Assembly (NCBI GenBank): GCA_964481255.1
Contig: CAYZTZ010000004.1
Location: 14,933 to 78,932, forward strand
Reading direction: 5' to 3'
DNA from: UBA6911 sp964481255
GTDB taxonomy: Bacteria; Acidobacteriota; UBA6911
DNA: 64,000 nucleotides
Positions 8,747 to 17,912 of the stretch are shown piece after piece. How positions within the stretch are numbered: the first letter of the stretch is position 1; each line of letters starts with the position of its first letter. Below the pieces are notes generated by a model. The model ran no database searches. It saw nothing but the letters and a program-made list of their open reading frames with translations, and was not told the origin of the DNA. A program made the position numbers and the translations under genes.

Positions 8747-9406
8747 ATGAAATGCGCGTTTCACCCTGAAGTGGAAGCCGGGGAATTTTGCAGTGTCTGC
8801 GGCAAGGCACTTTGCGCAGAGTGCGCCCATAAGATCAAGAACAAACTTTACTGCCAGAGCTGCCTGGTTGAGGGAGCGGACTGGGCCGCCACGATGAAAA
8901 ACCTCCGGCTGCCCGCCGACGCGCCCAAAAAGGCGGCGTGGCTTTCGCTGATTCCCGGCATGGGCGCCGTTTACAACAACGAATACACGAAGGCTCTCAC
9001 CTATTTCGCCGTTTGGGCGGGCCTGTCCATTATGGGGAACAAGATACACGGGATCTTCGGCTTCGGCGCGGTTGTTTTCATTATTTTCACCATGTTCGAC
9101 TCGTACCGCATCGCGGAGGCCAGGGCGCGCGAACGTATCCAGGCCGGTCCCGCAACCGCGGCGTCCGCCTGGAGAGACCCAAGCGGCATCGGCTGGGGTA
9201 TCGCCCTGATCGTCATCGGCATGCTGTTTTTGCTGCAAAACATCATCCCCTATCAGTATCTGAACCGTCTCTGGCCCCTGCTGTTCGTGCTTCTCGGCGG
9301 CTATCTCATCTATCGCGCCCTGGGGGAGCGCGAGAGCCGGTCCCCGAGCGCCCCGGTGCCGCCGCCCGCGCCATACGACGGTCCCGCGACAAAGGAGGAT
9401 ATCTGA
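8747..9406 (+). CDS. B-box zinc-finger membrane protein
   Basis: A 219-residue protein. The N-terminal 45 residues contain a B-box-like zinc finger with paired Cys/His ligands (CAFH, CSVC, CAEC, CQSC). Three to four membrane segments follow: LSLIPGMGAVYN onward, the AVVFIIFTMF region, IGWGIALIVIGMLFLLQ, and LWPLLFVLLGGYLIY. The last two form a LiaI/LiaF-type (DUF5668-like) hairpin. AGGAG lies just upstream of the ATG. It follows the anti-sigma gene on the same strand and stops one base before the next gene. It is probably part of the sigma regulon, function unknown. Confidence 0.8.
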   Translation: MKCAFHPEVEAGEFCSVCGKALCAECAHKIKNKLYCQSCLVEGADWAATMKNLRLPADAPKKAAWLSLIPGMGAVYNNEYTKALTYFAVWAGLSIMGNKIHGIFGFGAVVFIIFTMFDSYRIAEARARERIQAGPATAASAWRDPSGIGWGIALIVIGMLFLLQNIIPYQYLNRLWPLLFVLLGGYLIYRALGERESRSPSAPVPPPAPYDGPATKEDI

Positions 9407-9407
9407 A

Positions 9408-9629
9408 ATGTCCCATAGAACGGCCGGAGGCGCCCTGACGGCGGGTTTGATTCTGATAACTCTCGGCGTGATCTTTCTGATTGAGAATTTTTATGCGCCC
9501 TTTTCCGCGTGGCGCCTGATCGCCCGTTATTGGCCGGTCATACTCATTATCGTCGGGGTACGAAAAGCCGTCGATTATTTCGCATGGCGGGACATTTCCG
9601 CCGCGCCGGATAAAACCTTAAAGGAGTGA
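9408..9629 (+). CDS. Small LiaI/LiaF-like (DUF5668) membrane protein
   Basis: A 73-residue protein that is almost entirely a two-helix membrane hairpin: a first segment around GLILITLGVIFLIENF and a second around YWPVILIIVGVRKAVDYF. The conserved W-P between them is typical of the LiaI/LiaF transmembrane domain found in cell-envelope stress proteins. AAAGGAGG lies nine bases before the ATG. Its stop codon overlaps the ribosome binding site of the next gene, which points to translational coupling. Confidence 0.8.
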   Translation: MSHRTAGGALTAGLILITLGVIFLIENFYAPFSAWRLIARYWPVILIIVGVRKAVDYFAWRDISAAPDKTLKE

Positions 9630-9631
9630 AC

Positions 9632-11338
9632 ATGTCGAACAGGCATCGTCCATCTCTTCTCGGAGCTCTTCTCTGGATAGGTCTGGGGATCCTGTTTCTT
9701 TTGAGAAATTTTGGGATCGGCCCCAGCTTCTGGTCGCTCGCCGCCCGTTACTGGCCCGTTCTTCTTATTCTGCTCGGCCTGGGGAAAGTGATCGATTACT
9801 ATCTCAAAAAGGACGCTTTCTCCATACGCCTCGGGGAGGTCTTCGGCATTTGCCTGCTGCTTCTGATCGGATCCTCCCTGACAATGATCTCCGACAGCCA
9901 GATGGCCCGTTTCGTCCGGAATCTGCCGATCGAGATCGGCGACTCTTCCCTGCAACCCGGCCAGTATATAGGGGAATCCCACGCCTTCACCGAGGAAACC
10001 ACAATCCCCCTGCCCCAGCCATCGCCCATCCGCGTTGAGAATTCGTACGGTTCGGTCTCGGTATCCCCCGGCACGGACGGAGAGATCCGCGTGCGTCTGA
10101 GAAAGGTCATTTATGCAGAGGAGGCCCGCGCCGCGGATATCGCCTCCCGCATCAGGCTCGAGCCCGGCTCCGAGGCCGCCACAGCCGAAAAGCCCGAAGC
10201 GGAGCCCGGGAAAACCCCTGCGGGCGGTCCCATCGTCATCCGGACAAACCGTGAATCCCTGGAAAACGCCGGGGAAACGGCCAACACGGATATGGAAATC
10301 CTGGCGCCTCGAAGCTCCCGGCTGGAAATCCGGAACGCTTTCGGCGAGGTTCGGGTGACCGGTATCGAAGGAGCCATGGACCTCTCCACGTCGCACCAGC
10401 CCCTTGAAATCAGGGATTGCGCCGGGAGGTTCACCCTCTCCAACCGCTACGGGGATACGCGCCTGACCAATCTAAACGGGGACGTCAAGCTCGAGGGGCG
10501 CGGCAAGGTATATCTTGAAAACATCAAGGGCAACGTGGAGGTGAGGAACGAGTACTCCCCCATGGAAATCTCCAACGTCGAAGGGAGCGTAACGGTCTCC
10601 ATCACGGAAAACAGCGTGCGGGTGGAAAAAGTGACGGGGCCGGTCGCCATCGACGCCCGGGGAGCGCGGGTGAAAGTCGAGGGCCTCAAGGGGAACCTCA
10701 AAATCACGGCGAGCCATCAGAGCGTCGATATCTCCGACGTGGCTTCCGCGGTTTCCGTCGAGAGCCGTTATGCCTCCCTTACCTTGAAGGATATCGGGGG
10801 TAACGTTGAGATCCGCTCCAATGCCGACAACATCCGCGCCGAGGAAATCAAGGGATCCCTCAAGGTCCAGGCCCGTGCCAGCGCCGTGCGCGCGAACCGG
10901 GTCCTGGGGCCCATGGACATTCAGACCAGCCTCAAGGACGTCTCGGTAAGCGACGCGGCCGACAGCTGCAGCATCATCAACGAACACGCGGATGTCCGTG
11001 TTTCTTCCCAGAGCCTGGGCAAGGGAAGCATCGATGTCAGAAACCGCAACGGCGCCATTGCGCTGGTTCTCCCGGCGGGCGCGTCCTTCGAAATGAACGC
11101 CACGGCACGGAACGGGAATATCCGGTCCGACTATCCGGACCTGGGCCCGGTCCGAAAGGAAGGAAACTCCGCAGTGCTCAAAGCCAGAGTCAAGACAGGG
11201 GGACCTCGAATTCTTCTGGAGACCGAGTACGATGATATTGAGATCTCTGGCGGCTCAGCGGAAAACGAGAGAAAGCGCCCGAGGCCGGAAAGGCCCGGGA
11301 AAACATTGTCCGCGAGTTTCAGCGCCGGACGGGATTAG
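9632..11338 (+). CDS. LiaF-like membrane protein with DUF4097 beta-solenoid domain
   Basis: A 568-residue protein. The ATG at 9632 is preferred over a GTG six bases upstream because AAGGAG (9621-9626) is then five bases away. The first 85 residues carry three membrane segments like the preceding gene product. From about residue 130 to 540 is a long run of short beta-strands with repeated patterns such as (L/I)-E-(I/V)-x-N-x-(Y/F)-G, which is the DUF4097 putative adhesin fold. The topology implies a solenoid outside the cytoplasm or in the periplasm. It sits in the middle of the sigma-factor island, with lipoprotein and membrane partners downstream. The ligand is unknown. Confidence 0.82.
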   Translation: MSNRHRPSLLGALLWIGLGILFLLRNFGIGPSFWSLAARYWPVLLILLGLGKVIDYYLKKDAFSIRLGEVFGICLLLLIGSSLTMISDSQMARFVRNLPIEIGDSSLQPGQYIGESHAFTEETTIPLPQPSPIRVENSYGSVSVSPGTDGEIRVRLRKVIYAEEARAADIASRIRLEPGSEAATAEKPEAEPGKTPAGGPIVIRTNRESLENAGETANTDMEILAPRSSRLEIRNAFGEVRVTGIEGAMDLSTSHQPLEIRDCAGRFTLSNRYGDTRLTNLNGDVKLEGRGKVYLENIKGNVEVRNEYSPMEISNVEGSVTVSITENSVRVEKVTGPVAIDARGARVKVEGLKGNLKITASHQSVDISDVASAVSVESRYASLTLKDIGGNVEIRSNADNIRAEEIKGSLKVQARASAVRANRVLGPMDIQTSLKDVSVSDAADSCSIINEHADVRVSSQSLGKGSIDVRNRNGAIALVLPAGASFEMNATARNGNIRSDYPDLGPVRKEGNSAVLKARVKTGGPRILLETEYDDIEISGGSAENERKRPRPERPGKTLSASFSAGRD

Positions 11339-11390
11339 CCCGCAGAATCCATGCGTGCGGGACCCTATAAGCCCGCAAAGGAGTCACGCG

Positions 11391-12275
11391 ATGAAAAAGG
11401 CGACTTGGATATTGGGGACATGGGTCGGCTCCCTGGTTTGCCTTCTGATGCTTGCCGGATGCGGCTTCGAGGAGCGCGTGCCGGCGGAAATGGTTTCAAT
11501 GAACCGGGTCCAGGCTCTCGGAGCGGAAAAATCCCTCGATGCAACGATCCGCTTCGATATCGGTTCGCTGGAGATCGCCGCCGGAGAAAAACCGCAGGAG
11601 TTATGCTCCCTGGACCTGGAATACGACAAGGCAGGCTTCGCCCCCGATTATCACTACGATTCAGGCCTGGGCGGAGGGGAAGGCCGTCTTTCCTTCAATC
11701 TCCAGGGCACTCACAAAGCGGGAGTAAGGAAAAGGAGTCAGAACAACAGGATCCGGCTCGCCTTCAACAAGTCGATCCCGCTGAGCCTGACCCTCAATGC
11801 CGGCGTCGGCGACGCCCGCCTTTCCCTGTCGGGCATGAGTCTGTCGCGCGTCAGGATCGAATCCGGAGTGGGCGCCGCGAAGCTGGCGGCTTATGAGCCC
11901 AATCCCATCCCGTGCGAGTACATCGGAATCAAAAGCGGCGTCGGGGGGATCGAGGCTGTCGGGCTGGGAAACCTGGACTTTCAGAGGCTGGAATTCGAAG
12001 GCGGCGTCGGCGGCGCGAATCTGGATCTCACCGGGGAGTGGAAGCGGGACGCGGAGATTCAAATCAAAGTCGGCGTGGGCGGAGTGAACGTCAACATGCC
12101 GCGGGAGATCGGCGTCAGGGTGGAGACCGAGAAGCATTTTCTGAGCGGAGTGCAACTCGAGGGATTTCAGCAGCGCGACAACGAGTACTATAGCTCCAAT
12201 TACGACAGCGCCGCGATACGCGTCCGCATCCGCGTGGAGACCGGCATCGGCGGCCTCAAGGTCACCTGGATCTAA
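11391..12275 (+). CDS. Toast-rack (LiaF C-terminal-like) lipoprotein
   Basis: A 294-residue predicted lipoprotein. The start MKKATW follows AAAGGAG by seven bases. A signal peptide (about 1-24) ends in the lipobox LAGC. The mature part is a repetitive beta-structure with several G-V-G-(D/G)-(A/I) turns, as in the toast-rack domain of LiaF and PspC-like proteins. Repeats can be seen at about 130-150, 165-200 and 225-250. It is encoded 52 bp after the DUF4097 gene. A plausible but unproven role is binding envelope-damaging molecules or other envelope proteins of this island. Confidence 0.8.
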   Translation: MKKATWILGTWVGSLVCLLMLAGCGFEERVPAEMVSMNRVQALGAEKSLDATIRFDIGSLEIAAGEKPQELCSLDLEYDKAGFAPDYHYDSGLGGGEGRLSFNLQGTHKAGVRKRSQNNRIRLAFNKSIPLSLTLNAGVGDARLSLSGMSLSRVRIESGVGAAKLAAYEPNPIPCEYIGIKSGVGGIEAVGLGNLDFQRLEFEGGVGGANLDLTGEWKRDAEIQIKVGVGGVNVNMPREIGVRVETEKHFLSGVQLEGFQQRDNEYYSSNYDSAAIRVRIRVETGIGGLKVTWI

Positions 12276-12331
12276 AGACACCGACCAAGATTGGCGTCCG
12301 CGCCGGCCGCATTTTGGGCTATGCTGAATCC

Positions 12332-13315
12332 ATGAAGTCCTACGGTTGGTTCGGGCTGCTGCTTTTGATCGTCTCCGAATACGGCCTTGTCCGCAAAATC
12401 GAGCCGTTCCACACCTGGTTTTACTGCTTCGCGTGGTGGTCCTATATCCTGCTGGCGGACAACCTGCTGCTGAAACTGCGCGGCCGGTCGCTTCTGACCG
12501 GCAGACGGCGCGAGTTCTGGGGCATGCTCCCTCTATCCGTCTTCATCTGGCTTCTCTTCGAGGCTTACAATTTCCGCGTTCAGAACTGGTCCTATGTCAC
12601 CGTCCCTCTGCCTCTATGGCTGCGCTGGTTCTCCTACGCGCTGTCCTTCTCGACCGTCCTGCCGGCTGTCTTCATCACGTCGGATCTCGTTGAACCGCTT
12701 TTCGGGGGCGGCTCGGGCAAGACCGCTTCGCAGTGCGAGCCGTCTACCCCGTCCCGGCCGACGCGTGCGTCGGCCGCTTTTATCGCCGGCGGCCTTGCGC
12801 TGTCCGCCGCACCCCTGATCTGGCCGCATTATTTTTTCCCCGCCGTATGGCTGGGCCCGATTTTCCTTCTCGACCCGCTTCTGGGAAGAGCCGGCATACA
12901 AAGCCTTTCCGCGAGCATCGCCTCCGGAGACCGGAAGCGGGTATGGAGCCTGATGCTCGGCGGCCTGGTCTGCGGCCTGCTGTGGGAGTTTTGGAATTAC
13001 TGGGCTCTTTCCAAATGGACCTATACGGTCCCCTTTTTCGGGGAGTGGAAGCTTTTCGAAATGCCGGTGATGGGATTCGGGGGCTTTCCCCCGTTCGCGC
13101 TGGAATGCTGGATCCTGTATCATGGAATACGCGCAATTGCCCGGCGTCTGAATTCCTTCGCGGCGCGCGCGTCATGGTGGCTTTTGCTGGGAGTCGTATC
13201 CCTTTTCATTTTCCGGGGAATCGACAGCCGCACGATGACCCGCTTCGGTGAAAAAACCTCCGACGAGAACTTTAACAGGAGCGCCCGCCCATGCGTCTAC
13301 GCATCATTCTTATAA
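12332..13315 (+). CDS. Polytopic membrane protein of unknown function
   Basis: A 327-residue protein with about eight hydrophobic segments, starting at MKSYGWFGLLLL. Aromatic-rich segments such as WWSYILLADNLLL and LLWEFWNYWA recur in the two halves. Both halves contain a W-x-x-F-E/W-x-x-N pattern, suggesting internal duplication (about residues 60-75 and 222-236). I do not recognise the family. Its 3' end overlaps the start of the following DUF4097-type gene by 25 bp in another frame, so the two are probably translated together. Confidence 0.65.
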   Translation: MKSYGWFGLLLLIVSEYGLVRKIEPFHTWFYCFAWWSYILLADNLLLKLRGRSLLTGRRREFWGMLPLSVFIWLLFEAYNFRVQNWSYVTVPLPLWLRWFSYALSFSTVLPAVFITSDLVEPLFGGGSGKTASQCEPSTPSRPTRASAAFIAGGLALSAAPLIWPHYFFPAVWLGPIFLLDPLLGRAGIQSLSASIASGDRKRVWSLMLGGLVCGLLWEFWNYWALSKWTYTVPFFGEWKLFEMPVMGFGGFPPFALECWILYHGIRAIARRLNSFAARASWWLLLGVVSLFIFRGIDSRTMTRFGEKTSDENFNRSARPCVYASFL

Positions 13316-14115
13316 GCTTCCTGCTGTTCCCTCACGGCTGGTCCCAACAGCCTCCGGACGCCGCCGCCCCGGAAACCGGAATCCCGTTCGTCGAGCGCGA
13401 GGAAAAGCAATTCAACTTTTTGCCCGGCGGAAAGCTTGAAATCACGGCCGGCCTGCCCGGGAGCATCCGAATTCTGGGCTGGCGCCAAAGCACCGTCCGC
13501 TTGGAAGCGGAGAAAATCGTCTACTATCAGCCGCCGGAAAAGGCCAGAGAGCTGCTATCCAAAAATCCCATCAGGGTGCGTTATACTCAGACTCACGCCT
13601 CCGTTCAGTGTCCCATACCCTCTCAAATCGACGCGGTCATGGAGTTCAATCTCACTCTCCGCGTCCCGGGCGACAAGACGGACGTCAAGGTCGCGATGGG
13701 CCGCGGGGATTTCACCATCGAGTCCGTCAACGGCTGGGTCGAAGTCACGGTCGCGGAGGGAAGCCTGGAGGCCCGATCGATGTCGGGCTATTTTTCCGGC
13801 AGCTCGGGGCGCGGGGACATCTATGTCGAGATGTCCGGGAAGTTCTGGAAGGGCCTGGAATTCGCGGCCACGACCCAACACGGCTCCGTGGATCTGAGGC
13901 TGCCCGCCGACTACTCGGCCGCTCTTCAGCTGGAGACGCGCGACGGGAGCATTGCCGTGGACTACCCGCCCAGGATCGTCGACGGCGAAACCCAGCCTCC
14001 GGAAATCCTCAAGCGGAAGAATTCGCAATCCCTTACGGGCGCCGTGGGTGAAGGGGGCGCGCCCATCAAGCTGCTGACCCATGCCGGGGACATCAGGCTC
14101 TCGCGGCTCGAGTAA
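13291..14115 (+). CDS. Exported DUF4097-like beta-repeat protein
   Basis: A 274-residue protein with a short signal peptide (about 1-18, ending near GWSQQ). The remainder is beta-rich, with alternating strands of the DUF4097 kind: the segments around LEITAGLPGSIRILGW, IESVNGWVEVTVAEG and AATTQHGSVDLRLP each end in a small-residue turn. It has no membrane helix beyond the signal and so is likely periplasmic. It is the third protein of this structural type in the island. Overlap with the upstream membrane protein gene suggests a functional pair. Confidence 0.7.
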   Translation: MRLRIILISFLLFPHGWSQQPPDAAAPETGIPFVEREEKQFNFLPGGKLEITAGLPGSIRILGWRQSTVRLEAEKIVYYQPPEKARELLSKNPIRVRYTQTHASVQCPIPSQIDAVMEFNLTLRVPGDKTDVKVAMGRGDFTIESVNGWVEVTVAEGSLEARSMSGYFSGSSGRGDIYVEMSGKFWKGLEFAATTQHGSVDLRLPADYSAALQLETRDGSIAVDYPPRIVDGETQPPEILKRKNSQSLTGAVGEGGAPIKLLTHAGDIRLSRLE

Positions 14116-14423
14116 TGCACTCGGCCGCCTGCGGCCTGGAGAAGGCGCGCCCGGCGTCCGCCGTTTTGTCGGGGTTTGGGAATCCCCCGCCGCTCATGAG
14201 AGCACGACCGCATGCAAACGGCGCGACGGGCTGAGGAAACAGGCCTCCCGAATGGGCCGGGAGACCGTTCGCATGCCGCAACGTAGCGATCTGAAGATCG
14301 GCGTCCGTATTCTTCTCCCACCCCATGGCGACGGCCGGGACTTCGGGCGAAAATTATTCCTAAGAAATTCCGCGCCGCATCGTTATCACAGTCAGAGAAG
14401 CCGGAACGGCGAATGAGGGCCGC
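14116..14423. other. Intergenic region between the two sigma-factor modules
   Basis: 308 bp. A GC-rich inverted repeat (GGCCGC near 14124 with GCGGCC directly after) sits just behind the DUF4097-like gene but lacks a T tract. The last 80 bp before the second sigma gene are more AT-rich and probably hold its promoter, though no hexamer pair is convincing. Confidence 0.4.
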
Positions 14424-14942
14424 ATGAAGACATCCGACTCAGGCTGGGTTCCCGCAGTCCTTGCCGAATACGAAAAGCCTTTGACGCGCTACGCGGCCCA
14501 CATCACGGGAGACGTGGAGAGGGCGAGAGACGTCGTACAGGACACTTTTCTGAAGCTCTGTCTCCAGAAGCGGGCCCGCATCCAGGACCATCTGGCGCAA
14601 TGGCTCTATACGGTATGCCGCAACCGGGCCCTGGATGTGCTTCGAAAGGAGAGAAAAATGACTGGAATCGGCGACGCGCGGCTGGAGGCCCGTTCGGGGC
14701 CCGAGTTCCATTCCGCCCTGGAGAAAGAGGAACAGCTCTCGGGTGTTCTCGCGATTCTCGCCACTCTTCCCGCAAACCAGCAGGAAGTGCTGAGGCTGAA
14801 ATTTCAGGGCGATCTGAGTTACCAGGAAATCAGCCGGATCACCGGCTTCTCGGTCACAAACGTCGGCTTCCTCATTCACACCGGGCTCCAGACCATCCGG
14901 GAGAGAGTCCGGAATCAGCCGGCGCTGAGGAGGGTGAGATGA
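14424..14942 (+). CDS. ECF-type RNA polymerase sigma factor (second module)
   Basis: A 172-residue sigma70-family factor. Region 2 includes ERARDVVQDTFLKLCLQ (about 31-47) and WLYTVCRNRALDVLRKE (about 60-76). Region 4 has LPANQQEVLRLKFQGDLSY followed by the helix-turn-helix QEISRITGFSVTNV. It differs clearly from the sigma factor at 7386. The stop overlaps the next ATG as ATGA (14939-14942), so it is translationally coupled to a membrane protein that carries both an anti-sigma-like N-terminus and a VWA domain. The signal and regulon are unknown. Confidence 0.9.
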   Translation: MKTSDSGWVPAVLAEYEKPLTRYAAHITGDVERARDVVQDTFLKLCLQKRARIQDHLAQWLYTVCRNRALDVLRKERKMTGIGDARLEARSGPEFHSALEKEEQLSGVLAILATLPANQQEVLRLKFQGDLSYQEISRITGFSVTNVGFLIHTGLQTIRERVRNQPALRRVR

Positions 14943-17227
14943 AATGGGACGCCAATGATCCGCGATGGACCGCCTATGCTCTCGGCGAGATTGCGGACGA
15001 GAAGGAGAGAGCGGAGATCGAAAGCATCCTGAACCGGTCGGCTGAAATGCAGCGCTATGTCGACGAGATCCGGCAGGCCGCAGGATTGCTCCAGAGGGAA
15101 CTCCAGGCGGAGCCTCCCCTTCATCTGACTCCGGCTCAACGGGCGCGCATTGAATCCAGAGCGCAGGCGCCCGGAGGCTGGTTCAGCCTGAAACCGGCAT
15201 GGGTGCTGGCCGGAGCGACCGCGGCTTTGCTGCTGGCATTCTCCATCGCGATCCGGCAATTCAGCCGGGAAGAAACCGCGTCGAGGGAGCGGCAGGCCGA
15301 GCCGGTGCTGACGGCCGAATTGAAGAGTCCAGCGGAAACGCCCGAACTCGCGGCTCAAGGCCGGGAGAAAGATTCGATGCCATCGAGCTTTCAAGAAGAG
15401 GGCGGCCGGGCCGATTCCAGGGCGAGGGACCGAAGTCCGTCGCAGAACGCGCTCGTGAAGGATAAGACCGCAGCGGCGGTTCCTGAAAAGACCCTTCCCG
15501 CGGCGGATGTGAACCGGGTCGCCGCGGTGCCGGATACGGCGAAAACGCGATCCAGAGGCCAAGCGGAGGAAATATCGAACGAAGCAATGGCCGCGCTTAT
15601 TCTCGCGCCGGGGTCTCAGAAAGCCGAAACAATCCGGCCCCCGAATTTTGATTTGGCTGAGGAGCTGAAACTGAACGCCCGACCAACGGCGGTCCCGGGT
15701 GGAGTAGTGGGCGGAATCATCGAAACAGGCGCCGACGCCGGCATGCGAAGGAGGATGCTCCCGCCCCCCATGGAAAGATGGCATCCGATCCCCCGTCCGG
15801 CCGCGCCGTTCAACACCGAGGCCTATGAGTACATCGGCGACAATCCATTCCTGGATGTCGCGCAGAATCCTCTGTCCACATTCTCGATCGACGTGGACAC
15901 CGCCTCCTACTCCAACGTGCGCCGTTTTCTTGAACGGGGGGCCCTTCCTCCCAAGGACGCCGTCCGCATCGAGGAGCTGGTGAATTATTTCGATTACGAT
16001 TATAAGGGCCCGGACGACGAAAAGCCGTTCGCCGTCCATCTCGAGATCGCCGAGGCGCCATGGAAGCCGGAGCACCGCCTGCTGCGCATCGGACTGAAAG
16101 GACGCGAGATAAAACCCGGGAAAAGGCCGGCCGGCAATTTCGTCTTCCTGCTCGACGTGTCCGGGTCCATGGCGGATGAAAACAAGCTCCCCCTGGTGAA
16201 GGAATCGATGCGGCTCCTGGTGGATCAGCTGACGGAGTCCGACCGCGTGGCCATCGTCGTGTATGCGAGCGACACGAGGCTCGAATTGCCCCCCACCAGC
16301 GGCGACCAGAAGGAGAAACTGCGCTCCGCCATCGACCGCCTGCGCGCGGGCGGCAGCACCAACGGAGCGGGCGGCATCCAGCTCGCCTACCAGACGGCCC
16401 AGCAGAACTTCATTCCGGGCGGCGTCAACCGCGTCATCCTCGCCACCGACGGCGACTTCAACGTCGGGGTCACCAGCAGAAGTGAGCTGGCGCGCCTGAT
16501 CGAGGAGAAGGCCAGGAGCGGCGTCTATCTCAGCGCCCTGGGATTCGGCATGGGCAATTACAAGGATGCGACCCTGGAGCTTCTGGCGGGCAAGGGACGC
16601 GGCAACTGCGCCTACATCGACAACCCGCGCGAGGCTCAAAAAGCCCTGGTCGACCAGATCGACGGGACGCTGGCGACCATCGCCCGGGACGTCAAGATAC
16701 AGGTGGAATTCAACCCGCGGCGGGTGAGTTCCTACCGTCTGATCGGTTACGAAGACAGGGTGATGCCCAAGGAGGATTTCAACGACGACGAAAAGACCGC
16801 CGGGGCGATAGGCGCCGGGCACGCGGTCACTGTTCTATACGAGCTGGTCCCCGCGGGATCGGGCAGAACGACTGCGGCCGTGGACCCTCTGAAGTATCAA
16901 AAGCCCTCCCAGCCGTCGCCGGCGGCGGACAGGGACGAGATCCTGACCTTGAAAATCCGCAACAAGGAGCCGGAGAAGGACAGGAGCGTCCTTTCGGAGT
17001 TCACGGTCCGGGATTCCACGCGGAAATTCAGCGAGGCCTCGGCGGATTTCAAATTCGCGGCGGCCGTGGCGGCGTTCGGGATGGTCCTGCGCGATTCTCC
17101 TCATAAGGGGAGCGCGAACCTGGAAAACGTCCTGGAATGGGCCAAGGACGGCCGCGGACCCGACACCAGCGGCTACCGGCGGGAGTTCATCCGCCTGATC
17201 CATCGCGCCCTTTCGCTATCCAACTAG
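14939..17227 (+). CDS. Membrane-anchored VWA-domain (YfbK/DUF3520-type) protein with anti-sigma-like N-terminus
   Basis: A 762-residue protein starting at MKWDAND, with AGGAGGGTG just upstream. Residues 1-75 resemble the cytoplasmic part of anti-sigma factors (WTAYALGEI, then an E/A-rich helix), followed by one membrane helix (about 83-100). A low-complexity linker runs to about 280. The VWFA_N segment comes next, with NPFLDVAQNPLSTFSIDVD near 305. A VWA domain follows, with an intact MIDAS motif DVSGSM at D406 and a later threonine/aspartate in ATDGDFNVG. The C-terminal DUF3520-type region ends the protein. Coupling to the sigma gene suggests it controls that sigma factor through a metal-dependent extracytoplasmic adhesion domain. 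Confidence 0.85.
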   Translation: MKWDANDPRWTAYALGEIADEKERAEIESILNRSAEMQRYVDEIRQAAGLLQRELQAEPPLHLTPAQRARIESRAQAPGGWFSLKPAWVLAGATAALLLAFSIAIRQFSREETASRERQAEPVLTAELKSPAETPELAAQGREKDSMPSSFQEEGGRADSRARDRSPSQNALVKDKTAAAVPEKTLPAADVNRVAAVPDTAKTRSRGQAEEISNEAMAALILAPGSQKAETIRPPNFDLAEELKLNARPTAVPGGVVGGIIETGADAGMRRRMLPPPMERWHPIPRPAAPFNTEAYEYIGDNPFLDVAQNPLSTFSIDVDTASYSNVRRFLERGALPPKDAVRIEELVNYFDYDYKGPDDEKPFAVHLEIAEAPWKPEHRLLRIGLKGREIKPGKRPAGNFVFLLDVSGSMADENKLPLVKESMRLLVDQLTESDRVAIVVYASDTRLELPPTSGDQKEKLRSAIDRLRAGGSTNGAGGIQLAYQTAQQNFIPGGVNRVILATDGDFNVGVTSRSELARLIEEKARSGVYLSALGFGMGNYKDATLELLAGKGRGNCAYIDNPREAQKALVDQIDGTLATIARDVKIQVEFNPRRVSSYRLIGYEDRVMPKEDFNDDEKTAGAIGAGHAVTVLYELVPAGSGRTTAAVDPLKYQKPSQPSPAADRDEILTLKIRNKEPEKDRSVLSEFTVRDSTRKFSEASADFKFAAAVAAFGMVLRDSPHKGSANLENVLEWAKDGRGPDTSGYRREFIRLIHRALSLSN

Positions 17228-17357
17228 CGCCCTGGGGCCTCTGCGTATTTCCCGGGCTCCTCGCGGCGCAACACGGCCGCCGATCATAAAGGATTCTTTC
17301 AGCGGCTTCACAGGCAAAACGGCTTTGCGCTTTGCAAAAAAGTCACGGACAAAGAAT

Positions 17358-17912
17358 CTATGCCCGGGCATCGATAAAAACGAGCGGCTTGCCGACGCGC
17401 TTCACGTCCAGCGGGCAATGGGGCGTGTTTTTGGGAATATAGAAGTAGCAGGGATAGTTGACCTTTCGAATCCTGTCGCCCAGAAACATCTCACAATCGG
17501 CATCGAAGTCTAGGAAGTTTTTTGAATTGCCCCCGATGAGGAATATCCACTGGTCATGTTCGTGGGAATGGGTGTCGCCGCCCAATCTTTCCGGTCTCTC
17601 GATATATGCAAATCCTATCGCCAGGCGGGATCCCTGGATGTCCTTGGCGCCCCACGCCGTGATCATAGGAGAGGTAATGGAGGCATGCATGGATTTCCAC
17701 GGCTTGAATTCGACGACGTTGGGTTCCCTCACGACGTTCGCGAGTTTGCTCATGTCAAAACTTTCGTAGGTCGGCTTCTGAGGACCGGCCATGGCCGACG
17801 CCTTCAACGTCGAAAGGACGCCGGCAAGCGCCATTCCCGCCGCCCCAGCCGACAGGTTCTGAAAAAAATCCCTTCGGTTCGTGTCATTCATCCTTTTATT
17901 TCTTGAAGTCAT
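17358..17912 (-). CDS. Tat-exported cupin protein
   Basis: A 184-residue protein. The ATG at 17912 is supported by GGGGAG seven bases upstream. A twin-arginine signal (NRRDFFQNL, then a hydrophobic stretch AGAAGMALAGVL) directs export of the folded protein. The mature part has a cupin fold with a metal-binding-like HSHEHDQWIFLIGG motif (about 117-130) and a second motif, IPKNTPHCPLDV (about 160-171). Tat export suits a protein that takes up its metal in the cytoplasm. The product of the divergent gene at 18291 shares the motif order and is a distant paralogue. The substrate is unknown. Confidence 0.75.
   Translation of the reverse strand: MTSRNKRMNDTNRRDFFQNLSAGAAGMALAGVLSTLKASAMAGPQKPTYESFDMSKLANVVREPNVVEFKPWKSMHASITSPMITAWGAKDIQGSRLAIGFAYIERPERLGGDTHSHEHDQWIFLIGGNSKNFLDFDADCEMFLGDRIRKVNYPCYFYIPKNTPHCPLDVKRVGKPLVFIDARA

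Noticed and set aside
14915..16822. Minus-strand open frame of about 635 codons
   Set aside because: Antisense to the VWA-domain gene. The VWA frame has motifs, a ribosome binding site and coupling to the sigma gene; this one has none.
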